In this document: piece by piece, positions 1 through 6,703 of the stretch
How the letters are laid out: each line of letters starts with the position of its first letter
How positions within the stretch are numbered: position 1 is the first letter of the stretch
Virus record (IMG/VR): IMGVR_UViG_3300035409_000007
Span: 1-23,489 of that record
Length of the DNA: 23,489 nt
Reading direction: 5' to 3' (one strand)
Source of the DNA: a virus
Notes under the pieces: model-generated
Databases searched by the model: none
What the model was told of the DNA's origin: nothing
Seen by the model: only the letters and a program-made list of their open reading frames with translations
Translations under genes and position numbers: made by a program

Positions 1-747
1 CCTCCACACCGCATATGCATACTCCCTTATCTCGGCTTGTGCTTTGTCGGCTAGGCGCTCGTTGAGGAAGTGTGCCACAGCCGCCAGGCTTGCCGTCCAG
101 CGCCAGGTCAAGTAGAGGCTATAGGCGGGCAGGAACAGCCTGGCCTGCTCCGGCGCAATAACCTTGATTGCAGAGTGGTAGAGCCGAAGGCCCTCCTCAA
201 TGTATTGGACTAGGGCATCCATCCATCTGTCCTCGCAATCCACAGGCTCCTCTCCGCTTCCCTGTTTCCTGTTAGCTGGGGGGCTTCTCCACTTGCTGGG
301 AATGTAAAACTCTGGCTCGCTAGTCACGTATCGCCTGCTACTCTCATTGCGGGCGTACATCGGGTCATCAAACCCTGCATCATCGGTGTGGGTACTGCCG
401 ACCCGATACTTGAACCATTGTCGTGCCACCATGAGCGGTGCCTTCACCTCAAATGAGAGGATAGCGTGGCGGAATGGGGATGTCTCATATCGCCCAGCCA
501 GGAAACGTATCAGCCTCACATCCTTGTCCGTTAGCTCATACGACTCCTTAAGGAACGACACCCTTGCTGCGTTCACTACTGTCAGGTCGTTTTGCTCCAG
601 CCGCTCGACTAGCGCATCATGCGACCCACCCTCACTAATAATCTGGTACGCCTCACCCATTGCCCAGGGCATCCATGTCACCAGTCTCACGTACCCCTTG
701 TCCAGACACCTTATCTTTAGCTCCGTGTGTTCTTTCTTTTTCAACAT
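1..747 (-). CDS. thyX: Flavin-dependent thymidylate synthase, 3' end missing
   Basis: ThyX makes dTMP from dUMP using FAD, NADPH and methylenetetrahydrofolate, in the cytoplasm. The gene is open from an ATG at 747-745 to the left edge, giving 249 residues with the C-terminus cut off. Family landmarks appear in order: LDKGYV at 15-20, NAARVSF at 59-65, FEVKAPLMVARQWF at 99-112, KYRVGS at 113-118, NESSRRY at 134-140, FYIP at 147-150, and a C-terminal block with QARLFLP (201-207), HFLNERL (226-232) and AQAEI (236-240). By comparison with the Thermotoga enzyme, S137, R139 and R231 fall on the active-site serine and arginines. Two oddities: the usual RHR is KYR, and about 15 extra residues separate YRVGS from NESSRRY. 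The start is chosen because a promoter -10 box ends 7 nt upstream and no good ribosome site is present. An in-frame GTG eight codons upstream is a weaker alternative. It is divergent from the packaging genes, so it probably belongs to a separate nucleotide-metabolism block. Confidence 0.93.
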   Translation of the reverse strand, partial: MLKKKEHTELKIRCLDKGYVRLVTWMPWAMGEAYQIISEGGSHDALVERLEQNDLTVVNAARVSFLKESYELTDKDVRLIRFLAGRYETSPFRHAILSFEVKAPLMVARQWFKYRVGSTHTDDAGFDDPMYARNESSRRYVTSEPEFYIPSKWRSPPANRKQGSGEEPVDCEDRWMDALVQYIEEGLRLYHSAIKVIAPEQARLFLPAYSLYLTWRWTASLAAVAHFLNERLADKAQAEIREYAYAVWR

Positions 748-754
748 GGTTTCA

Positions 755-784
755 ATTTTATCACACCCCACTTCTCCCTGTCAA
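755..784 (-). promoter_or_regulatory. Sigma70-like promoter for thyX, leaderless layout
   Basis: Reading the minus strand, a perfect TTGACA (784-779) is followed after 18 nt by TAAAAT (760-755), five of six matches to the consensus. Only 7 nt separate TAAAAT from the thyX ATG at 747, so transcription would be expected to begin at or next to the start codon. The start is inferred from spacing. Confidence 0.7.
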
Positions 785-787
785 CCG

Positions 788-796
788 TGCTATAAT
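788..796 (+). promoter_or_regulatory. Extended -10 promoter for the packaging operon, leaderless layout
   Basis: TGCTATAAT is a perfect extended -10 element (TGn plus TATAAT). There is no recognisable -35 at the usual distance, which is common for extended -10 promoters. Six nt separate TATAAT from the ATG at 803, so the transcript would begin at the start codon. The element lies just 3 nt from the -35 box of the divergent thyX promoter (779-784), so the two promoters probably cannot be occupied fully at once. Confidence 0.65.
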
Positions 797-802
797 AGTA
801 CC

Positions 803-1138
803 ATGCCAAACGACCTAGCGAAAAGGCCAGTAGGCCGACCACCCACTGTCCAGGCTCAGGCCCTCGCATACGAAAAGACAGCTCGTCAAATACAGGCAGC
901 AGTAAGGGGGGCGCTTGGCACGATAGCAGAACGTTACCCAGACCTCCTAGACAAAGCCTTCGAGATTGCGCTGGGCGGAGACCGCTCCATGCTCAAGTTT
1001 CTAATCGAGCTGCCGACCCGATTCATGCCAGAGATGGCAGACGAGGACTCCCCATTTGCCAAGTTGGTTGAGCGAGTTACTCTCAGCCGCACCAGGACTG
1101 CTATACTCCCGCAGGCCCCAGATGAGGAGCAGGCGTGA
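803..1138 (+). CDS. terS: Putative terminase small subunit
   Basis: A 111-residue protein at the head of the packaging operon, overlapping the large terminase by 4 nt (GTGA). Small terminases bind the packaging site on phage DNA and regulate the large subunit. The N-terminus carries a basic AT-hook-like stretch (KRPVGRPPT, about residues 7-15) that could bind DNA. It is followed by helices with regular hydrophobic spacing (about 20-70) and an acidic to mixed C-terminal tail. The reading frame stays open upstream to 347, but that part lies opposite thyX. The ATG at 803 is chosen because it follows the -10 box directly. Function is inferred from size, position and the basic N-terminus; no catalytic motif is expected in this family. 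Confidence 0.65.
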   Translation: MPNDLAKRPVGRPPTVQAQALAYEKTARQIQAAVRGALGTIAERYPDLLDKAFEIALGGDRSMLKFLIELPTRFMPEMADEDSPFAKLVERVTLSRTRTAILPQAPDEEQA

Positions 1139-2580
1139 AGGTAGTGTGGCAGGACATCGCCTCTGAGGTACTTGGCACCCTTGGCATCACCCTGTCTGTG
1201 GAGCAAGCTGCTGCTTTCTGGTCTCCTGCACGTATTACACTTATTGGTGGGGGGGAAAGGGGTGGCAAGACCTTCATCTCCAGCCTCAAGGCCCTATGCT
1301 ACTCCATTGCACTTAGCCTGACCGGACAGCTACCAGAAGTGCTAGTATGGTTTGTGGGGGCAGAGTATAAGGATGCACGGGCATCCTGGGAATCACCAGA
1401 CCAACTTATCTCGTGGCTTCGTAAACTCGGTATGTTTAGCAGAGATACATTATCGATGCCCCAGGCCCGTGATGAGCCATGCTACCTCATTACCCGTGCG
1501 ATTACTATGCCGGACGGCAGGCGAGTCACCCCCATCCGCTTCGAGACTGTCAGTGGGCATGACCCCAGGGACATTGGGCGAGTCGAGCCGCACGTCATAA
1601 GCGGGGAGGAGCTGGGCCGCTGGCCCAAGGAACTTTGGGACAGATGTTATGGGAGGCTGGCTGCAAACTATGGTACTGCAATTGGTGTTTTTTCTGGCTC
1701 CTTCGAGTCTGACCAGCAGATGTTCGCTGAACTATTTGATATGGGTGCAGGCCCCAACACCCACGACATCCAATCCTTCCCCATGCCTAGCTGGGCAAAT
1801 CGCCAGAGGTATCCGGCAGGCCGACATGACCCCGCCATCGCTGACCTAGAATCAAGTATGTCACCCGAACGTTTCATGGAAAGGCATGGTGGGAGGCCCG
1901 CTCCTCCCACCGACAGCGTGTTCCCAGAGTTTCGTACCATCCTGCATGTGAGGCAGTGTGACATGGTGATGGGGGAGCCAGTCTACCTCGCCATCGACCC
2001 AGCAAAGTACGTCTATGCGGTGGAGTTTGTGCAGCCAGTAGGGGGAGAAGTCCATGTCCTCGACGAAGTATACCTTTACCAAACTACACACGAGCAAGTC
2101 ATTGCTGAAACGGTTAACCGTCCGTTGTGGCGATACGTGACTGGTGGAGTGATTGATTGTGCGGGGGAGCGCCACCCATTCGGTCTTATGAGTGCAGCGG
2201 AGGCATGGCGTCGTGACACCGGCCTCACCCTCTCCTCCCAATACCTAAAACTTGACCAAACGATAGAGCGTGTGCGAAGTACACTCAGCATCTCCCCCAT
2301 CACCCATCGGCCTCGTCTCGCCATCGCCCCGACCTGCCGTGGCATGATAGCTGAGTTTGGTGGGGGGCCGTCCCCCATCCCTCGTGGTGGGAGGTGGCGT
2401 ATGCAAGGGAAGACCCCTCGCACCGACAATTGCGATGCGGTGAAGGCACTAGGCTATCTACTCAGCCATCTCTACGGCACTCTGCGTCTCGACTTTCTCC
2501 CCGAACCAACTGAGCCAGTCACATACCTAACTCAGCGGCCCATGTCCCACCGCCAGGCCAACTATCGGAGCAAACCTTGA
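1135..2580 (+). CDS. terL: Terminase large subunit (packaging ATPase and nuclease)
   Basis: A 481-residue motor protein that docks on the portal, pumps DNA into the procapsid and cuts the concatemer. The N-terminal ATPase has a Walker A motif GGERGGKT (39-46) and a candidate Walker B with catalytic acids at HVISGEE (153-159). A coupling-type segment IGVFSGSF (183-190) follows. The C-terminal RNase H-like nuclease shows three acidic positions in the expected order: D288 in LAIDPAK, D341 in GVIDCAG, and D431 or D434 in DNCDAVKAL. The length is normal for the family. It starts with GTG, preceded by AGGAG (1125-1129, 5 nt spacing), and its start overlaps the stop of the small subunit gene, so translation is probably coupled. 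The Walker B is less hydrophobic than usual, but the remaining motifs make the call secure. Confidence 0.92.
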   Translation: MKVVWQDIASEVLGTLGITLSVEQAAAFWSPARITLIGGGERGGKTFISSLKALCYSIALSLTGQLPEVLVWFVGAEYKDARASWESPDQLISWLRKLGMFSRDTLSMPQARDEPCYLITRAITMPDGRRVTPIRFETVSGHDPRDIGRVEPHVISGEELGRWPKELWDRCYGRLAANYGTAIGVFSGSFESDQQMFAELFDMGAGPNTHDIQSFPMPSWANRQRYPAGRHDPAIADLESSMSPERFMERHGGRPAPPTDSVFPEFRTILHVRQCDMVMGEPVYLAIDPAKYVYAVEFVQPVGGEVHVLDEVYLYQTTHEQVIAETVNRPLWRYVTGGVIDCAGERHPFGLMSAAEAWRRDTGLTLSSQYLKLDQTIERVRSTLSISPITHRPRLAIAPTCRGMIAEFGGGPSPIPRGGRWRMQGKTPRTDNCDAVKALGYLLSHLYGTLRLDFLPEPTEPVTYLTQRPMSHRQANYRSKP

Positions 2581-4343
2581 AACCAGATAATCTCACCGAC
2601 CTCTGGATACAGACAAAGCGGTACTACGAAGGCATGTACGGCGCAATGCACCGAGCCAATCGTCTCTACAACCGTGAGTTCAGTGGACTCATTGAGGTGC
2701 CCGCAGGTGTCACAATCCACGAAAGTAGCACACCTACCCTAATCGTAGACTCACTGCGTGACCAGATAAGGGTGGACGAGCCAAAAGTCACATTCGACCC
2801 CCGTGGCACCAGCATCAAGGCCAGGAAGCACAAAAACCTCATGGAGCTGTGGGGTCAGCATATAATGGAAGGGCTAGCCCTCCACTCCATAGTTGACCCG
2901 ATTGGACAAGCAGTGTTTGACCTGCTTTTGCGAGGCGCTGCCTGCATTAAGTGTGTGGTGGATAATGACCTAGTGCCTGTACCACCTATTTCTGTCGACT
3001 ACAGCACAAGAGTAAGTTATCTTACCGCCCTAGACGAGTATGAGACTAGACTGGCTAGATATTGGCCCTGGGTATGCAAGGCAGTTGACCCACTGAATAT
3101 CGCACTTGCCCCTGGTAGCCGGAGACCCCCCCAATTCGTCATCGAAAGACAGGTACGGCGGGCTGGTCAAATTGCCGATGACTATAGCTGGGCTGACCCA
3201 CGCCGCCGTCACCCCGACTACTCGCCGATGCGGGAAGTGGAGTGGCTAGAATACTGGGACGCAGATAGTTATGTGGTAGAGGTGGATGGGGTACGCATTA
3301 TTGACCGGCCCAACCCATACGGCCTCCCATCCTACATCTACAGCTATAGTGGGATGGGCCGTGCCGATGCGGATGGAGACCCAGTCCATCTCGCCATAAG
3401 CATACTGAGTACGGTGGCAGGGGAGCTAGAGGAAGAGGTACGCATTAAGACCGCACAGGCCGCACAGTGGCTTTATTATGTGTTTCCCATTTTGCTGACC
3501 CGTGGACTTCCTGCCACAGTACGCCAGCAAATGATGAGTGGGCCAGGTGCAATAATTCAGGTATCGGAAGGGATGGCTGAAAGGCCCCAGTGGTTAGAGG
3601 TGCCTCCCCCTACTCCCTCCATGAACGAGTTTCTCCGTGCGATACAGCAGTCCATATTTCGCAAGGTCAGTCCCGCACTTCTCGAACGGCCTACCGGCGT
3701 AGACTATGGAATACACCAGGCACTACTAATCGGACAGGCACTCAAGGTTATCACACCAATACGTACCGCACTTGACCGGATGGGCACTGACCTAATCAAC
3801 CTAATGGCAAAACAAATGTCAACCATGCACATGCGAATGACTGTCATGGGCACAACTGAGAAGGGTGAACGAGAGTACACGGTTGGCCCAGAAGACTTCA
3901 CCAACCTTAACTTCCACGTCACCTACGAGGCAACCGACCCAGCAGAGAATGACCGACGCATGCTCACTGGGCTGAGTGTGCTGAGAGTGCCAGGACTTAT
4001 GAGTCGTGAAACCTGGCGAGACCGATTCGCCAAGGCAGTCATTCCAGACCCAGAAGCGGAAGAAGCGAAAATACTAGCCGAGCAAGCCATAGACCAATTT
4101 GTCGCCAGCGGCGGCCTTCTCCAACTCATCCAGCAGCAAGTGGGGGAGGAGCAGGTGGCGCAGGCCCAGGGCCAGGTCGGTGAGAGGCTAAGGGCTGGTG
4201 CGGAGCAAGAGTTGAGTCGTGGGCAAGCACTCACCGCAGAGGCAGGCATCCCCGAAGAATTGACTGAGGCGGGAGCAGTCACCGCAGAAGGCGCACTTGC
4301 CCAGGCAGGCATCGCAGCAGCAGAAGGACAGCGAGGAATCTAA
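2577..4343 (+). CDS. Portal protein
   Basis: A 588-residue protein immediately after the large terminase, the classic place for the portal, which forms the ring at the capsid vertex through which DNA enters and leaves. The N-terminus is helical and charged (YYEGMYGAMHRANRLYNREF, 16-35). A central alpha/beta region includes LNIALAPGSRRP and WLEYWD. A long helix-rich segment follows (about 270-420), and the tail rich in Gln, Ala and Glu (about 500-588) resembles the flexible portal C-terminus. It begins with TTG, overlapping the terminase stop as TTGA, with GGAG (2567-2570) 6 nt upstream. No enzymatic motif is expected. The call rests on position, length and overall character, not on a diagnostic motif. 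Confidence 0.82.
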   Translation: MKPDNLTDLWIQTKRYYEGMYGAMHRANRLYNREFSGLIEVPAGVTIHESSTPTLIVDSLRDQIRVDEPKVTFDPRGTSIKARKHKNLMELWGQHIMEGLALHSIVDPIGQAVFDLLLRGAACIKCVVDNDLVPVPPISVDYSTRVSYLTALDEYETRLARYWPWVCKAVDPLNIALAPGSRRPPQFVIERQVRRAGQIADDYSWADPRRRHPDYSPMREVEWLEYWDADSYVVEVDGVRIIDRPNPYGLPSYIYSYSGMGRADADGDPVHLAISILSTVAGELEEEVRIKTAQAAQWLYYVFPILLTRGLPATVRQQMMSGPGAIIQVSEGMAERPQWLEVPPPTPSMNEFLRAIQQSIFRKVSPALLERPTGVDYGIHQALLIGQALKVITPIRTALDRMGTDLINLMAKQMSTMHMRMTVMGTTEKGEREYTVGPEDFTNLNFHVTYEATDPAENDRRMLTGLSVLRVPGLMSRETWRDRFAKAVIPDPEAEEAKILAEQAIDQFVASGGLLQLIQQQVGEEQVAQAQGQVGERLRAGAEQELSRGQALTAEAGIPEELTEAGAVTAEGALAQAGIAAAEGQRGI

Positions 4344-4480
4344 TGCCAGTAAGTTCAAGGAAAGCGTTCCGACTATTCAAAGGTATTGCAGAAGGGACGA
4401 TAAAAAAGAAGGGTATCACACCCAGCAAGGCAAAGGAAATGATTACAGGGAAAAAGAAGAGGAAGCGCACCTACAAATGA
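4343..4480 (+). CDS. Small basic protein, 45 residues, unknown
   Basis: The ATG shares its A with the last base of the portal stop (TAATG), and the gene ends in an ATGA overlap with the next one. These are classic signs of a real coupled gene. The product, starting MPVSSRKAFRLFKGI and ending GKKKRKRTYK, is strongly basic (many Lys and Arg, few acids) with a predicted short helix at 5-20. It could bind DNA or another virion part, but nothing identifies a function. I do not recognise the family. Confidence 0.72.
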   Translation: MPVSSRKAFRLFKGIAEGTIKKKGITPSKAKEMITGKKKRKRTYK

Positions 4481-4716
4481 AAGAAGATATAACTCGCCAG
4501 GCTATGAAACAAGCAGCCCACCACATTCTTGCCGCAGCAGCACTCCTACGGGTCAAGATTCCGTTTGGCCCAACCCACGTACAATTAACACCAGCAGAGC
4601 TTCGACATGCGTGGGGACAGGCTGCACCAAATGCCCGTACCCGTCTGCTCGAAGAGCTGGGTTATGAGAAGCTACTTGAGGTGTTAGGAAGACAAAATGG
4701 CCCGCCTACCTACTAA
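4477..4716 (+). CDS. Small protein, 79 residues, unknown
   Basis: The start at 4477 (ATGA overlap with the preceding 45-residue gene) is chosen over the in-frame ATG at 4297, which lies inside the portal gene. An AGAGGAAG purine stretch lies about 11 nt upstream. The product is mostly helical: MKEDITRQAMKQAAHHILAA, then a hydrophobic turn region, then QAAPNARTRLLEELGYEKLL. It overlaps the next gene by 20 nt. No family is recognised; a small structural or assembly role is only suggested by its place between portal and large virion proteins. Confidence 0.7.
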   Translation: MKEDITRQAMKQAAHHILAAAALLRVKIPFGPTHVQLTPAELRHAWGQAAPNARTRLLEELGYEKLLEVLGRQNGPPTY

Positions 4717-6703
4717 ACCAGTCGCCCGCACGATTACCATACCTGCTGCTGAAATGCTGCGTGCGATAGACAAACGACTCCAATCGCTAGTCCGCCAGCC
4801 AGACGCAACTACGCCAGGTTCCCAGGCCAGCACCGAGATAGCACAGTTGCTAAGGGCGGAACTCGCATGGGAAGGCACACTACGGCCAGGCAACCCACGT
4901 CCACTTGCCATAGGCGACACGGCCAACTCCACTGTAACGTCCCAGCCATCACTCATTTCTCCTGCTGCTATAGCTGAGTTTGAGCAACGGGCCGCCGCAC
5001 TCGATGCGCTACTAGCCGCTTCAAGAGAAGGACAAATTGACCTGAGCAAGTACCAGGGAAATATCCGTCTGTCCGGTGCAACCGACACTCCAGATATAAG
5101 TATTGGTGGTAAGAGGACTGGACTTACCCTACGCCGTCAACCTTACGGTGAAGGAGATGCTGGAAAAGTTAGCCGCAGAGGTTATACCCAGTCAACGGGG
5201 CCAATAACTGGTAAGGTAGGGGCGTACCAGGTCAGTGGCACGACTACGCCTGTAGCAACAGGGCAATTAGTACCACCACCAATTCCAACGCCACCCAAAC
5301 CTTCCGCAACGCCACCAACGCCCAGGACGCCGCCACCTTCCACAACGCCGCCCTGGACGATGACGACGACGGCCATATCTACGTCAGACATTCCAACCTA
5401 CGATATGTTGAGGAGTTATGGGGTAGACGAGCAAACTGCTAGGCACTTAGCCAAGAATATGACACCAGAAAGGGCCGAAGAGTGGGCTATAGAATCAGGT
5501 TATTTAGGTTATGCTGGGGAAGGTCAACTTACTTCCAGCTCCTTCAATAAAACACCACCACTCGCTGAGTTAAAGGCGATATTGGATGCGGCAATGCAAT
5601 CCATTGAGCGTGGCCTACAGCTCGACGACCCCGAAATGCAACAGCGGCTCCAGCCTCTAGCCGACAGCCTTGGTATTCATCTCAATCTTATGCTCGCCCT
5701 GATTGGAGACCAGCCCGACCTATTTGCTGAGTATATCACCCGTGCAGTCGAGTTTGCAAACAGGGAAGGACTTCAGCTCGCAGCGGTGTTGGAAGGACAG
5801 GCCATCCAGCGAGAAATAAGTGAGGCACGTACTGAGGATGCACGCCTTGACCGAATAGCGAGACGTGAGGAGTTTTTAGCAAAGTTTGACCTGGACGAAC
5901 AGATATTTTCCACCCAAATAGAGCAATTCAACACCTCACTGGCTGAAAATATCAGGCAGTACGAAAAAACCTTTACAGAGAATGTGCGCCAATTCGAGGT
6001 GTCTGCTGGTTTCGAGGAGCGAAGACTAGACATTAGTGAGGCGGAGGAGGCCCGCAGCCGCTTCGCCTTCGAGCAGCGTACTCTCCCCATCAACCCCACC
6101 ACCATCGCTAGTCACAACTCGCTCTTGAGTCGCTATTTCTCCTGGCCTGGCCTGACTAGCGACCCTGACCAGCAGGTAGAGTGGGCCTACAACATCCTAC
6201 GGCTTGCTCCACCTCCCCCTCCCCCTGGTTTCAGTGTAGACCAATTCGGCAATTACACTCAGGTGCAGGGTGTGCGTGACCCAGCCCTCGAAGACCTAAT
6301 CCTCCGTCAACAAGTAGCGGTACAGCAATATGCGGTTCATAGGCAGCTCGCCGAGGCAATTGTAGCAGATGATAGACAATATCGGCTCGGCCAGCGAGAG
6401 TTGGAAGCTACACGAACTCAACTTCAGGCCGACCTTGCCACCAACCGTATTGACTCTGCCTTGGAACTCCAAATACGTGAGCACGAACTGCGCCAGCGTC
6501 AAGACGAAATACAAAATAAGCAGTGGTCGTTTAGTGTACTAGCCCTACTCCTGGCCAACCCACAAGCCTATAGTGTAGCAACAGAGCAAGGTATGCTTCC
6601 CATGATTCAACAGATAACAGGGCTAGACATCCCCCCGTTTGTCGGGTCTGGCATGGCTCCCCTTGACTTCCGACCCACATTCACCCGCCGAGGTAGAAGA
6701 TGA
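4697..6703 (+). CDS. Large coiled-coil, proline-rich virion-type protein (668 residues)
   Basis: I do not recognise a named family. Residues 1-115 are mixed and Ala-rich. Residues 192-219 form a Pro/Thr/Ser linker. Residues 235-268 (MLRSYGVDEQTARHLAKNM and following) look like a small three-helix, UBA-like unit. A long charged helix at about 355-460 carries repeated Gln, Glu and Arg heptads. A run of six prolines (505-510) separates it from a second long helix (about 527-610). The C-terminus is hydrophobic, then basic (TFTRRGRR). Coiled coils plus flexible linkers suit an internal head, ejected or portal-associated protein. It starts at ATG 4697 behind AGGAAG (5 nt spacing) and ends in an ATGA overlap with the giant gene, so the two are probably made together. 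Its role is inferred from architecture and position only. Confidence 0.72.
   Translation: MARLPTKPVARTITIPAAEMLRAIDKRLQSLVRQPDATTPGSQASTEIAQLLRAELAWEGTLRPGNPRPLAIGDTANSTVTSQPSLISPAAIAEFEQRAAALDALLAASREGQIDLSKYQGNIRLSGATDTPDISIGGKRTGLTLRRQPYGEGDAGKVSRRGYTQSTGPITGKVGAYQVSGTTTPVATGQLVPPPIPTPPKPSATPPTPRTPPPSTTPPWTMTTTAISTSDIPTYDMLRSYGVDEQTARHLAKNMTPERAEEWAIESGYLGYAGEGQLTSSSFNKTPPLAELKAILDAAMQSIERGLQLDDPEMQQRLQPLADSLGIHLNLMLALIGDQPDLFAEYITRAVEFANREGLQLAAVLEGQAIQREISEARTEDARLDRIARREEFLAKFDLDEQIFSTQIEQFNTSLAENIRQYEKTFTENVRQFEVSAGFEERRLDISEAEEARSRFAFEQRTLPINPTTIASHNSLLSRYFSWPGLTSDPDQQVEWAYNILRLAPPPPPPGFSVDQFGNYTQVQGVRDPALEDLILRQQVAVQQYAVHRQLAEAIVADDRQYRLGQRELEATRTQLQADLATNRIDSALELQIREHELRQRQDEIQNKQWSFSVLALLLANPQAYSVATEQGMLPMIQQITGLDIPPFVGSGMAPLDFRPTFTRRGRR
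5267..5356 (+). repeat. Low-complexity Pro/Thr-coding tract
   Basis: Imperfect repeats of ACGCC/CCACC type encode the flexible linker at residues 191-220 of the 668-residue protein. The repeat is at both DNA and protein level and stays in frame. It is best read as a linker, not a regulatory element. Confidence 0.6.

Larger units (their letters stand above)
748..802. other. Divergent intergenic region
   Basis: This 55-bp gap is the only real non-coding stretch in the window. Both promoters described here fill it. I saw no Shine-Dalgarno sequence before either ATG and no obvious operator palindrome. Confidence 0.7.

Noticed and set aside
347-802. In-frame extension of the small terminase reading frame upstream of 803
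   Set aside because: It lies opposite thyX, whose family motifs are clear, and the promoter at 788-796 would be inside it.
1861-2429. Overlapping minus-strand open frames opposite the large terminase
   Set aside because: They cover the nuclease domain on the other strand and show no family features, so are chance frames in GC-rich coding DNA.
4297-4476. Upstream extension of the 79-residue gene
   Set aside because: It overlaps the portal end and the 45-residue gene; the ATGA start at 4477 fits the coupling pattern seen elsewhere.
5267-5356. Repeat-like DNA that could be read as an iteron or CRISPR-like array
   Set aside because: The units are irregular, in frame, and explained by the proline-rich linker they encode.
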